From assembly GCA_015075745.1 (NCBI GenBank), contig JABTTW010000001.1:434001-498000 (forward strand): 64,000 nucleotides of DNA, given 5' to 3'. The position numbers and the translations under genes were made by a program. This document shows positions 36,274-44,961 of the stretch, in pieces. The notes below the pieces were generated by a model that did no database searches, had not been told where the DNA came from, and was given only the letters and a program-made list of their open reading frames with translations. This DNA comes from Planctomycetia bacterium (GTDB lineage Bacteria; Planctomycetota; Phycisphaerae; UBA1845; UTPLA1). The stretch's first letter is position 1. Each line of letters starts with the position of its first letter.

Positions 36274-39200
36274 CTACGGACAGCCTCCAACGCTGATCGC
36301 CGCGGTGACGAAGTTGGGGACGTCGGCGGAGTTGAGGTCGAAGCTATTGTCGGTGTCGGCGCACTCGCAGCCGGGGCCGATGAAGGGGCCGGCGAGGATG
36401 CAGTCGATGAGCATCTGGATGTCCGCTCCGGTGATGTTGTTGTCACCGTTGACGTCGCCGGGGCAGGTGCCGCACTCGCCGGGGATGAACTGCACTTCGT
36501 AGGCGCCGCGATCGACGACGACGAGATAGGTCGGCGGATCGGTGACGCCGGTGTCGGCGGTGGCGGGGTCGTCAGCGAAGCGCGGCTGGTCGTCGAGGTC
36601 GAGCGGGTGGCGCTCGGCGAGGTCCATGTCGACATCGAGATCGGCCGCGTCGAGCGGCACGCGGGTGTTGTCGCCGGAGTCGACGGCCGGGGAGCCGGAG
36701 GCAATGCGGAGGTCGTCGTCTTCGGTGCCGGGGGTGTCGTCGCCGCCGTCGGCATCGGCGAAGATCGGGTCGGAGCCGTTGTTGCCGAGGCCGCCGAGGG
36801 ATCCTGTCCAACCTTCGACCGAGGAATAGTTGATGTCGATTGAGCCGCCGAAGATCTGAATCTGCTGCGACTGGGCTGAGCCGTTGGGATCGGTGTTGCC
36901 CCAGAGGAGGCAGTTGGAGACGGACGTCGGATTTGCGGCGTCGAGGGCGAGGGCTCCGCCGGCGAAACCGGCGTGGTTGCCGCTGAAGCTGTCGTTGGCC
37001 AGGGTCGGACTGACGGCGCCGGCGATGGTGACGGCGCCGCCGTGGCTGTTTGTGGCGGTGTTGCCGCTGAAGACGCAGCCGGCGATGAGGGAGTCGCTGG
37101 CGATGTTCTCGATCGCCCCACCGCTCCAGTCGGAGAAGTTTCCGAGGAGGTAGCTGCTGGCAAGAATCGCAGGGCTGCTGTCGAGCCAGATGGCGCCACC
37201 GGAGCCACCCGCGGAGTTATCGATGAAGGTGCAGCGGCGGATGACGGGATTGCTGCCGACGACGGCGCCGATGGCTCCGCCGAGGCCGGAGGGGATGACG
37301 CCGGCGGTGTTTCCTTCAAAGCGGCAGCCGTCGACGAGGGAACCGGCGTTGTAGAAGTACATGGCGCCGGCATCGTTGGCGGAATTGTTGAAGAACTCGC
37401 AGCCGGTGAATGCCACGTCGGTGACATCGAGGCAGTAGACCGCCCCACCGAAACCGGCGGTGTTGGAGAAGAACTGACACCGCACGAGCGACGCCTGTGA
37501 ATCCAGAAAGTTACCCACCGCCCCACCACCGTTGTCCGCATCATTTAAAGTAAACTCGCAATCGACCAGCTCAGGCGCACACGCAAAATTATCCATCGCT
37601 CCGGCGTAGTCTGCGGTGTTCGCCGAAAAGGTGCACTGGTCAAAAAGCGGTGCCGGATCTAGTTCATTTCCAACGGCTCCTCCAGAACCACCGATTGCTG
37701 TTGCAAGGTTGAGGTTGAAATCGCAAAGTGAAATAGTCAACGCAGACGCAAAATTCCGCATCCCCCCGGCATAAGTCGATTCATTCGCTGTAAACTCGCA
37801 ACTCAAGAACGTCCCGTCGCTATATGCATTGTGGACGCCACCTGCCGCAAAAAGTGATGTGTTGCCCGGACCAAATGTGCATGTGTCGAAGATCACGCTA
37901 CTTTCCCAATTCATCACACCGCCGGAATCCTCGGCCACGTTCATTTCGAAATTAGTGTCCGTGACAATGGGACTGCTCAATATGCTGTACATTCCGCCGC
38001 CAAAGGACGCCGCTTCATTACTCAAGAACGTGCAGCCCGAAATGAGTGGCGCACTGTCCTCGAGATTCCCCATTCCGCCGCCGCGCTCGGCGGTGTTGTT
38101 TGCGAAGGTACAGGTCAGGACGTTGGGCGAGCTGAAGGCGAGGTTGACCATTCCGCCGCCGGCGTCGACGACCGCGTTCATCGAGAAGGTGCAGTTGGCG
38201 ACGGTGGGGCTGGAGCCGTCGCAGCGCATGCCGGCGCCGTCGTCGGTGAAGTAGAGGTTTGACGTGTCGGCGCTGCCCTTGGTGATTGTGAAGCCGTCCA
38301 GGCGGGCGGTCGCGCCGTTGCCGATGGACATGACGACGTTGTTGCTGTTGTCGAGGGTGGTCATGGCGGAGCCGATCTCGCCGCTGAGGATGGTGACGTT
38401 GGTGACGGGATTGCGCTGGGCGAGCATGGTCTCTGTGCCGGCGAAGCCGCCGTAGATTGCGAGATTGTCACGCAGGTAGAAGGCCATTTGCTCGAGATCG
38501 GAATTGAGATCGGGGTAGTAGGTGCCGGCGCGGACCCAGATTTCCTGCACGGCGCCGCTGGAGCGCCTGGCCTGACAGATGGCGTTTTGCAGATCGTCCA
38601 TGGCGAGGGCCCAGGAGGTACCGTCGCCGCCGGGCGATGCCGCGGCGTTGACGTAGAGGCGCGTGGGCAGGCCGACCTCGGGGGCCAGGCGATAGTTGGC
38701 GACGATGAGCTTGGTCTTGTTAATCGTCGCGGCGCAGTGGCTCTCGTCGGGCATGCCGATGGGCACGCCGGTGGGCAGGCCGCCGAAGTTGATGCTGGGA
38801 TTGGAAAAATGGGGAATGACGGGGGTGTTGGGCGGGACGACGGCCATGATGGTGTGCCACGCGCCGCCTGGTTCGTGGTAGCCGTAGGAGTATGAGAAGT
38901 AGTTGTCGGGGAAGGCGTTTGGCCGGTCGTGGGCGCAGCCGAGATTGTGACCGAGCTCGTGGGCCATGGTGAGCAGCGACCAATTGTCCTGGCGCATTTC
39001 GTGGAAGCCGCTTGCGCCGGTGGGCTCCATGGGGGCGAAGACGCGGCCGCCGACTTCGAGGCTGCTCACCCAGAGGATGGCGATGTCGGCGGCGTGTTGT
39101 TCGCGCAGGGCGTGGACGTTGTCGAGGAAGCCGTCGTTGGGATCGAGCAGGCGCGGGCCGTCGATGAGGCTGTCGCCGGTCTCGGTGTAGGCGACCTCCT

Positions 39201-39900
39201 GTCGGTGGACGAGATTGACGAAGCAACTGATGCCGCTGTTGGAGAAGGCGGAGTTGGTGTCGGAGACGGCGGAGGCGATGCGCATTTCGATGGCGGCCTG
39301 ACCGCCTGCGGCGATCTTGGCGGCTTCGGTGTAGACGACCATGACGTCGATGACGAAGCCGCTGTCGCAGCCGGTGATGGGGATGCCGCGCGGGTGGGTG
39401 TCTGACGGGGAGGCGTCTTCATTGGAGGTTTGCCCGGGGGAGTTTGACGGGCGGGTGAACTTGTCGGCGCCGCGTGTGTATTGCGAGAGGTAGTCTCCGC
39501 AGGAGAAGCGCGAGGAGCGGTTCACCTCGGTGAGCTCGCGGACACCGTCGGGGGTTGTAGCGATCTCGAAGGTCTGGCCGGAGGCGGTGCGGACGACGCC
39601 GGCGATGCGGCTGTCGCGCCGGACGAGGGTGAAGTCGCCGACTGATGCGTCGTCGAGCTTGCCTTGAATGATCTCGTCGCCGAAGCGGGAGGATTGGTGG
39701 GCGATTTGCCCGGTGACGCGGTGCTGGTTGGGGAGGACTATTTCGACTCGGGCGTCGGTGATTGAAACGGACTCGGCGGGATGGACGGAGGTCATGCGCT
39801 CGGCGGCGCGGGCTTGCCGGGGCACGGAGCAGGATGTCAGGATGGCGAGGACGGCGAGCGCCGCGTGGGCATTGCCGCGAGAGATTGAACTAATGGACAT
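36274..39900 (-). CDS. Secreted metzincin protease with POMP-like beta-helix and dockerin-like tail
   Basis: A 1,208-residue exported protein. After a signal peptide (ALAVLAILTSCSVPRQARA) and a propeptide-like N-terminal part comes a reprolysin-type zinc peptidase, with HELGHNLGCAHD near residue 315 (HExxHxxGxxHD) and a downstream Met-turn region IMAVVP. The central 700 residues are polymorphic-outer-membrane-protein-like beta-helix repeats (ANNTAERGGGMGNLEDSAPL, CTFLSNEAASFGGGMYSILS). The C-terminus has two dockerin-like repeats (CPGDVNGDNNITGADIQMLI and CADTDNSFDLNSADVPNF). It probably degrades protein or binds surfaces outside the cell. Codon use in the middle (about 37.5-38.05 kb) is less GC-rich than on either side. 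Confidence 0.85.
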   Translation of the reverse strand: MSISSISRGNAHAALAVLAILTSCSVPRQARAAERMTSVHPAESVSITDARVEIVLPNQHRVTGQIAHQSSRFGDEIIQGKLDDASVGDFTLVRRDSRIAGVVRTASGQTFEIATTPDGVRELTEVNRSSRFSCGDYLSQYTRGADKFTRPSNSPGQTSNEDASPSDTHPRGIPITGCDSGFVIDVMVVYTEAAKIAAGGQAAIEMRIASAVSDTNSAFSNSGISCFVNLVHRQEVAYTETGDSLIDGPRLLDPNDGFLDNVHALREQHAADIAILWVSSLEVGGRVFAPMEPTGASGFHEMRQDNWSLLTMAHELGHNLGCAHDRPNAFPDNYFSYSYGYHEPGGAWHTIMAVVPPNTPVIPHFSNPSINFGGLPTGVPIGMPDESHCAATINKTKLIVANYRLAPEVGLPTRLYVNAAASPGGDGTSWALAMDDLQNAICQARRSSGAVQEIWVRAGTYYPDLNSDLEQMAFYLRDNLAIYGGFAGTETMLAQRNPVTNVTILSGEIGSAMTTLDNSNNVVMSIGNGATARLDGFTITKGSADTSNLYFTDDGAGMRCDGSSPTVANCTFSMNAVVDAGGGMVNLAFSSPNVLTCTFANNTAERGGGMGNLEDSAPLISGCTFLSNEAASFGGGMYSILSSPIVTDTNFEMNVAEDSGGVMNWESSVIFDTCTFGPGNTSLFAAGGVHNAYSDGTFLSCEFTANESTYAGGMRNFASALTISLCDFNLNLATAIGGSGGAVGNELDPAPLFDQCTFSANTADYAGAMDNFACAPELVDCEFTLNDADNGGGAVGNFLDSQASLVRCQFFSNTAGFGGAVYCLDVTDVAFTGCEFFNNSANDAGAMYFYNAGSLVDGCRFEGNTAGVIPSGLGGAIGAVVGSNPVIRRCTFIDNSAGGSGGAIWLDSSPAILASSYLLGNFSDWSGGAIENIASDSLIAGCVFSGNTATNSHGGAVTIAGAVSPTLANDSFSGNHAGFAGGALALDAANPTSVSNCLLWGNTDPNGSAQSQQIQIFGGSIDINYSSVEGWTGSLGGLGNNGSDPIFADADGGDDTPGTEDDDLRIASGSPAVDSGDNTRVPLDAADLDVDMDLAERHPLDLDDQPRFADDPATADTGVTDPPTYLVVVDRGAYEVQFIPGECGTCPGDVNGDNNITGADIQMLIDCILAGPFIGPGCECADTDNSFDLNSADVPNFVTAAISVGGCP

Positions 39901-40092
39901 TTGAATCCTCCGTGCGAATCCGCTTCTACCACACTCGCGCTGCCGGACGGACGACTTTGAATGAGACAGGGGCGAGGTTCCGGCTCCGGCAATTCCTACT
40001 CTACAGATCGGCGGAATCGAAAGTCAAGATGAAGCGGGTGTGAGGGCGTTTCGACGCTTTAATCGGCGGGCGACGCGCGATACGATTCCGGC

Positions 40093-41022
40093 GTGAGCCA
40101 TGTGCAACATCACACGACGGCCCTTGAGCTTCGCGCTGCCGCGGCGAGTGTTTGCGTGGGCGTTGTGCTGCTTGCGCTGAAGTTTGCCGCGTATCTCTTG
40201 ACGGGGTCGGCGGCGATCTTTTCCGATGCGCTGGAGTCGATCGTCAACGTGCTGGCATCGGCGTTCACGCTTTATGCCGTGCGACTGGCGCATCAGCCTG
40301 CCGACGAGGAGCATCCCTACGGGCACGGCAAGGTCGAATTCATGTCGGCGGGGTTTGAGGGCGGGCTTATTCTGATCGCCGCGCTGGTGATCGCGTTCAA
40401 GTCGCTCGACGTGCTTTTGTTCAGCCCGATGAAGGTCGAGCAGATCGGCATCGGGCTGGGGCTTGTCACTGTCGCCATGACGGCCAATGGGGCGGTCGGC
40501 GTTTATCTGATTCGGCTGGGGCGATCCAACGGCTCGATGGCCCTGGAGGCCAGCGGCAAGCACCTGCTGACCGACGCGATTACATCGGTCACGGTACTTG
40601 TCGCGCTGGTTGTCATCAAGTTCACCGGCTGGACCTACGCCGACCCCATTGTCGCTCTGGTCATGGCCGCTTACATCGCCCGAATGGGCGTCAGCCTTTT
40701 GCGCCGAGCGGCGGCGGGCATCCTTGATGAGCAGGATCCCACCGACGCGCGCAAGCTGGAACGCATAATGACCAGCCACGTCGGTCCGGCCGGGCGCGAG
40801 CCGCGAATCTGTTCGTTTCACAAGCTGCGGCATCGCCACGCGGGGCGGTATCACTGGGTGGATTTTCACGCGGTCGTGCCTGCGCGGCTGAACGTCGAGC
40901 AGGGTCACACGATTGCCAGCGCGATTGAGTACGAGATCGAGCAGAAACTCGGGCACGCCAACGCGACGGGGCATATCGAGCCGTGCGTTGATGCGGACTG
41001 CGCGAATTGCCGGCTGATTTGA
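40093..41022 (+). CDS. Cation diffusion facilitator (CDF) metal efflux transporter
   Basis: A 309-residue inner-membrane antiporter for divalent metals such as Zn2+, Co2+ or Fe2+. Six hydrophobic helices are visible, the early part matching ALKFAAYLLTGSAAIFSDAL (metal-site Ser/Asp in SDALES), then HPYGHGKVEFMSAG and later ASGKHLLTDAITSV with HLLTD (second site). The C-terminal cytoplasmic domain has RHRHAGRYHWVDFHAVVP. The start is a GTG at 40093. It is divergent from the metzincin gene and precedes the methyltransferase gene by 164 bases. Metal selectivity cannot be read. Confidence 0.9.
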   Translation: MSHVQHHTTALELRAAAASVCVGVVLLALKFAAYLLTGSAAIFSDALESIVNVLASAFTLYAVRLAHQPADEEHPYGHGKVEFMSAGFEGGLILIAALVIAFKSLDVLLFSPMKVEQIGIGLGLVTVAMTANGAVGVYLIRLGRSNGSMALEASGKHLLTDAITSVTVLVALVVIKFTGWTYADPIVALVMAAYIARMGVSLLRRAAAGILDEQDPTDARKLERIMTSHVGPAGREPRICSFHKLRHRHAGRYHWVDFHAVVPARLNVEQGHTIASAIEYEIEQKLGHANATGHIEPCVDADCANCRLI

Positions 41023-41186
41023 GGGAAGAATCGCCCGGGACAATTGAGCCCGATCCGCGACGTGCGACATCCCACGGCGAAACCTCCGCGGCGGGAGGCT
41101 TCAACTGCGCGGCCGGGTCGGCTACATTCCCCCCCTTCCTGACTATTGGGAGTCAGAAGACCAGCAACGGGAGTTCGCCGAAGAGC

Positions 41187-41981
41187 ATGGCCAAGTACAG
41201 CGTCAAGACCGACAAGCACATTTTGTATCAACATTCCGTCCAGTCCGCCGATGCGGAGGTGGACTTCATCGATCGACTTTACAAGAAGACCTACGGGCGG
41301 GCGGCGACGCTCTTTCGGGAGGATTTCTGCGGGACGCAGCTTATCTCCTGCGAGTGGGTGAAGATGCGTCCGAAGAACGTCGCCTACGGCATCGACCTTC
41401 ACAAGCCGACGCTGGCCTGGGGCATGAAGCACAATATCAGCAAGCTGCCCAAGGCGGCGGCGGCGCGGGTGCACCAGGTGAACAAGAACGTGCTGGACGT
41501 TTCGGCGCCGAAGATGCACGTGATCGGGGCGTTTAACTTCAGCTATTTCATCTTCAAGGAGCGGCGCGACCTTGTGGCGTATTTCAGCGCGGTGCGAAAG
41601 TCGCTGGCGCCCAAGGGCATGTTTGTCTGCGACGCGTACGGCGGCTGGGAGTCGCAGCAGGTGATGAAGGAAAAGACGAAGATCAAGAACTTCACGTATA
41701 TCTGGGAGCAGGCGGTCTATAACCCGATCAACGATCACACGGTTTGCCATATTCATTTCAAGTTCAAGAACGGGACGATGGTCAAGCGGGCGTTTACTTA
41801 TGACTGGCGGCTTTGGACGCTGGGCGGCGTAAGAGATGCGCTGCTCGATGCGGGTTTTGCGACGGCTGACGTATACTGGGAGGACGAGGACAAGAAAGGC
41901 GAGGGCACGGGCATCTATCGCAAGCGGAAGAGCGCGGATAATAGCCCGGGATGGAATGCGTACATGGTGGCGCTGCCGTAG
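41187..41981 (+). CDS. Class I SAM-dependent methyltransferase
   Basis: About 264 residues starting MAKYSVKTDKHILYQHSV. Motif I-like LFREDFCGTQLISCEWV and YGIDLHKPTLAWGM, then GAFNFSYFIFKERRDLVAYF and YGGWESQQVMKEKTKIKNFT. This resembles a Planctomycetes/Proteobacteria methyltransferase family of unknown substrate, and the Rossmann fold is moderately clear. The ATG at 41187 was chosen over the far upstream one at 41007 because conservation starts here. A perfect palindrome at 42031-42058 with a following TCTTT may terminate it. Confidence 0.65.
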   Translation: MAKYSVKTDKHILYQHSVQSADAEVDFIDRLYKKTYGRAATLFREDFCGTQLISCEWVKMRPKNVAYGIDLHKPTLAWGMKHNISKLPKAAAARVHQVNKNVLDVSAPKMHVIGAFNFSYFIFKERRDLVAYFSAVRKSLAPKGMFVCDAYGGWESQQVMKEKTKIKNFTYIWEQAVYNPINDHTVCHIHFKFKNGTMVKRAFTYDWRLWTLGGVRDALLDAGFATADVYWEDEDKKGEGTGIYRKRKSADNSPGWNAYMVALP

Positions 41982-42030
41982 GTAAATGCTTTGACTCTCA
42001 CGGGAAACCGGCACGAATAAGCATCACTCC

Positions 42031-42063
42031 AAGCCCACGGATTCGAATCCGTGGGCTTTCTTT
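42031..42063 (+). terminator. Perfect 28-bp palindrome, probable terminator
   Basis: A perfectly self-complementary 28-base palindrome occupies 42031-42058: 14 bases, AAGCCCACGGATTC, followed directly by their own reverse complement. TCTTTA follows. It lies 50 bases after the methyltransferase stop. The central TTCGAA resembles a tRNA T-loop, but no tRNA is present. It could equally be a REP-like palindrome linked to the RAYT gene. Confidence 0.55.
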
Positions 42064-42070
42064 ACGCGAA

Positions 42071-42160
42071 AGTTCCCATTTTTTTCTTTACGCGAGTTGC
42101 CATTCCTTCGTTCAGGAGTTGCCATTGATTCGTTCACGATTTGCCATTCGATCGTTCAAG
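42071..42160 (+). repeat. Four short direct repeats (22-24 bp) before the RAYT-like gene
   Basis: Units close to AGTTGCCATTGATTCGTTCACG start at 42071 (24 bp, divergent), 42095, 42117 and 42139. A half unit (TTCTTTACGCG) lies just before at 42059. They end about 15 bases before the RAYT-like start. Confidence 0.75.
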
Positions 42161-42176
42161 CGATAAAACGACAGCC

Positions 42177-42914
42177 ATGCGGGCATGGAACGGGTGGTAC
42201 CATTGCAGCGGAACCACGTATGGAACCTGGCTGCGCGGGGATCCGCGTGGGTGGCGATCTCGTCATCATCGCGAGCATGTCGACGGTGATTACAAAAACC
42301 CTCCTCCCGCAGGAACCGACGCACACCTTCTTCGGTTTTCGCGGCTCGTCATGAAGCGCCCGGCTGTACATCCTAACGAAGAAGCACAACTCGCGGCCTG
42401 CCTTGTGATGGTTCAGGTCCTCATTCATCACCTTGTCGAAGTCGTTGCCGTTGCGATTGATCATCACCACTTTCACCTGCTGTGCAGATTCCCAACATCT
42501 GCTGTACAGGGATCACCCATCACGCCAGGCGCATTAAATCGACGGGATGGCAACCGTGAATTCGCAATCGCCCGCCATTACGTTGGCATCGCTAAGAAAG
42601 AAAGCGCTCGATACCTCTCCGAGAGAAGTCTGGTTGAGCCCGGAGGCGTGTGGGGGAAGAGATCAAAGTGCGTACCGATTGAGAGCCGCCGCCACCAGAT
42701 AAATGTTTTTCATTACATCATGGCTCACGGCGACCGGGGGGCCGCTGTCTGGAGCTACAAGCAACCAGTTCCCCGGCTCGATCTGTTGCGAAATTTGAAG
42801 AGAGAGCAGTTGCATCCGCCGAAATTCAGTTCAGCGGAATCTTTGCGGCCAGGCGTCACGTCGACTTCGCCGAAGACCATGCGTCTCAAACCGCGGGCTT
42901 CGAAGAATTCATGA
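42177..42914 (+). CDS. RAYT-like (IS200/Y1 transposase-type) protein
   Basis: About 245 residues starting MRAWNGWYHCSGTTYGTWLR and continuing GDPRGWRSRHHREHVDGDYK. The core holds VVAVAIDHHHFHLLCRFP, whose HFH matches the HUH metal site of Y1 single-strand transposases, then HYVGIAKKESARYL (candidate catalytic Tyr) and NVFHYIMAHGDRGAAVWSYK. This is the pattern of planctomycete REP-associated tyrosine transposases, which are thought to move or maintain short palindromic repeats. Short direct repeats and a perfect palindrome lie immediately upstream. The last codon overlaps the hydrolase start by ATGA. Activity is not proven. Confidence 0.65.
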   Translation: MRAWNGWYHCSGTTYGTWLRGDPRGWRSRHHREHVDGDYKNPPPAGTDAHLLRFSRLVMKRPAVHPNEEAQLAACLVMVQVLIHHLVEVVAVAIDHHHFHLLCRFPTSAVQGSPITPGALNRRDGNREFAIARHYVGIAKKESARYLSERSLVEPGGVWGKRSKCVPIESRRHQINVFHYIMAHGDRGAAVWSYKQPVPRLDLLRNLKREQLHPPKFSSAESLRPGVTSTSPKTMRLKPRASKNS

Positions 42915-43855
42915 CCTCGGAATCACCCATTACTGACGGGCCCGACGTTGCCGCCGAACCGGTGCCGGCGTCACCTCAGCGCCGGCGCATGCGGTGGTAT
43001 TTTCGCGTACCGATTCATGCGGTGATCATTTACAGCGCTTGGTGCGCGACGCTTTATTTTTATCAGGACAAGCTTCTGTTCCCGGCCGACATGGCGCCGA
43101 CGCCGTACCCGGGCGAGAAGTACGATCTTTCGACCATCGTCTTCAAGCGGCACATTGATGAGGGCGACGTCGTCGGCTGGCTGGTACCGGCGGCTGGCGC
43201 TCTTGCCGCCAAGCCGGCACCGCTGGTCATCTTCTGCCACGGCAATGCGGAGATCATCGACGATCAGGCGCGGATGATTGTGGGCTATCAGCAGCTTGGG
43301 TTCGCGGTTTTGCTTCCTGAGTATCGCGGGTACGGTCGATCGGCGGGGACGCCGAGCGAGCGAGGGATTGTTGAGGACGCGGTTTGGTTTTTCGATCAGG
43401 CGATCGAGCGGCCGGAGATCGACGCGGGGCGGATTGTGATTCACGGGCGATCGCTGGGGGGCGGGGTTGCGGCGGGACTGGCGGATCAGCGGCGGCCCAG
43501 CGCCCTGGTGCTCGAGTCCACCTTTACGAGTGCCGCGGCGATGGCACGAACATACTTTGCTCCGGGGTTTCTGGTCAAGAACCCGTTTCACGTGGACGAC
43601 GTGCTGCGGACGCTCGACGTGCCGACGCTGGTCATGCATGGCAGCCGCGACGACATCATTCCCGTGGCGCACGGCCGGACGCTCAAGACGCTGGGCGATC
43701 ACGTGACGTACATCGAGTTTGACTGCCGGCACAACGATTTTCCCGGGGATGGCAACGAGGAGAAGTACTGGAAGGACATCGGGGAGTTTCTCGTTGCCAG
43801 CGGGGTGATCAGCGAGATACCACCGGCGCGCCCCCTTCGAGGGCGAGGGCGATGA
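42911..43855 (+). CDS. Membrane-anchored alpha/beta hydrolase (BEM46-like)
   Basis: A 314-residue protein with an N-terminal membrane helix (VPIHAVIIYSAWCATLYFYQ near 33-52). The fold shows LVIFCHGNAEIID (oxyanion loop), LPEYRGYGRSAG, the nucleophile elbow IHGRSLGGG, the acid segment MHGSRDDIIPV and a histidine in CRHND. A Ser-Asp-His triad is therefore likely. It is translationally coupled to purN downstream (ATGA at 43852-43855) and overlaps the RAYT-like stop. The substrate is unknown. A similar lipoprotein hydrolase lies at 44962-45834. Confidence 0.78.
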   Translation: MTSESPITDGPDVAAEPVPASPQRRRMRWYFRVPIHAVIIYSAWCATLYFYQDKLLFPADMAPTPYPGEKYDLSTIVFKRHIDEGDVVGWLVPAAGALAAKPAPLVIFCHGNAEIIDDQARMIVGYQQLGFAVLLPEYRGYGRSAGTPSERGIVEDAVWFFDQAIERPEIDAGRIVIHGRSLGGGVAAGLADQRRPSALVLESTFTSAAAMARTYFAPGFLVKNPFHVDDVLRTLDVPTLVMHGSRDDIIPVAHGRTLKTLGDHVTYIEFDCRHNDFPGDGNEEKYWKDIGEFLVASGVISEIPPARPLRGRGR

Positions 43856-44484
43856 CACGACGGCGAGACAGAAAAGCGCGGCGCGGCGACGGCGGCGACG
43901 GGAAGTTTCGCCTTGCGGTGATGATTTCCGGCGGCGGGACGAGTCTGCAAAACCTGATCGACCGCATTCGCGACGGACGACTGCCGGGGGTGGAGATCGC
44001 GGTCGTCATTTCGTCGCGCAGCGAGGTGGCGGGGGTGGCGCGGGCCGAGGCGGCGGGCCTGCCTGTTGATGTCATTCGCGTGAAAGATGTTCCCGACGCG
44101 GCGAAGTTCAGCGACCATATCGCCCTGACGCTGGACGTGTACGCGCCGGACCTCGTGGTGCAAGCGGGCTGGCTCTGCTATTGGGTACCGCCGGCGAAGT
44201 GGATGGGCAAGGTGATCAACATTCACCCCGCGCTGCTGCCGAAATTCGGCGGGAAGGGTTTTTACGGCAGCCACGTGCATGAGGCCGTGCTGTCGGCGGG
44301 CGAGACGGAGACGGGGGCGACGGTTCACCTGGTCGATCACGAATACGACCATGGGAAGATTCTGGCGCAGCGGAAGTGCCCGGTGGAGCCGGGGGATACG
44401 GCGGAGACGCTGGCTGCCAGGGTGATGGCATTAGAGCGGGAGCTTTTACCGGAAGTGATTCGGACTTTTGCGAGCAAGAGGTAG
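43852..44484 (+). CDS. purN: Phosphoribosylglycinamide formyltransferase
   Basis: A 210-residue cytoplasmic enzyme that transfers a formyl group from 10-formyl-tetrahydrofolate to GAR in purine synthesis. It shows FRLAVMISGGGTSLQNLIDR (phosphate loop), VVISSRSEVAGVARA, INIHPALLPKFGGKGFYGSH (catalytic Asn and His) and TGATVHLVDHEYDHGKIL (catalytic Asp). The length is typical of PurN. The first 18 residues are an Arg-rich, non-conserved leader. It is translationally coupled to the BEM46-like hydrolase, an odd pairing with no clear pathway link. Confidence 0.92.
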   Translation: MTRRRDRKARRGDGGDGKFRLAVMISGGGTSLQNLIDRIRDGRLPGVEIAVVISSRSEVAGVARAEAAGLPVDVIRVKDVPDAAKFSDHIALTLDVYAPDLVVQAGWLCYWVPPAKWMGKVINIHPALLPKFGGKGFYGSHVHEAVLSAGETETGATVHLVDHEYDHGKILAQRKCPVEPGDTAETLAARVMALERELLPEVIRTFASKR

Positions 44485-44530
44485 CTTTGCGAAACGCAAC
44501 GACAGTGCTCCGACTGGAACGGAGGGATCA

Positions 44531-44576
44531 TCGTAAGAATTCGACGGCCCTCCCATTCGCAAGCTGACCGCTTCCT
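44531..44576 (+). repeat. 46-bp direct repeat, copy 1
   Basis: Begins TCGTAAGAATTCGACGGCCC. It matches 44792-44837 at 42 of 46 positions, in the same orientation. Confidence 0.75.
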
Positions 44577-44641
44577 TACCAAGGTTGTGCGTTTGTCAGA
44601 TTGGCTCACCGTGAATTCTGTTTGTCAGGCAGCGCTCTGTC

Positions 44642-44724
44642 GCCCCGTTCGGGGCTTTAGAATTCCGGCATACACTTTCCACGGGCTCGCGCCCGTGGCT
44701 ACGATCCGACGCCCCTATCGGGGC
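44642..44724. repeat. Three-hairpin REP-like element
   Basis: Three perfect short inverted repeats follow each other: GCCCCGTTCGGGGC (44642-44655), CCACGGGCTCGCGCCCGTGG (44679-44698) and GCCCCTATCGGGGC (44711-44724). The spacing and GC-rich stems resemble bacterial interspersed mosaic or REP-like elements. They lie 2 kb from the RAYT-like gene. Confidence 0.65.
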
Positions 44725-44791
44725 TGAAGTTGAATACCTCGCTCGGCGATGCTTCACACCCAAACGCAGATTGTTGTTACGGGAGAAGGCC

Positions 44792-44837
44792 TCGCAAGAA
44801 TCCAACGGCCCTCCTATTCGCAAGCTGACCGCTTCCT
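44792..44837 (+). repeat. 46-bp direct repeat, copy 2
   Basis: Begins TCGCAAGAATCCAACGGCCC, 261 bases after copy 1 and flanking the hairpin element together with it. Confidence 0.75.
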
Positions 44838-44961
44838 ATGGCAGATTGCGCGTTGATGCAGCGTTGTATATCAGGAAATGTTCCTTGCGATTCACGTCCG
44901 GCAGAGGCACCGGACGCTACGCAGATGCGCAAGCCGCTTTAACAGTCGCGGCTCTGATCAA

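Larger units (their letters stand above)
44485..44961. other. Intergenic repeat cluster
   Basis: About 480 bases between purN and the convergent lipoprotein hydrolase hold no gene. They contain a 46-bp direct repeat (44531-44576 and 44792-44837, four differences) and three short hairpins at 44642-44655, 44679-44698 and 44711-44724. Confidence 0.6.

Noticed and set aside
42031..42058. tRNA T-arm (TTCGAATCC-like).
   Set aside because: The sequence is a perfect two-fold palindrome and no acceptor, D or anticodon arm can be drawn around it.
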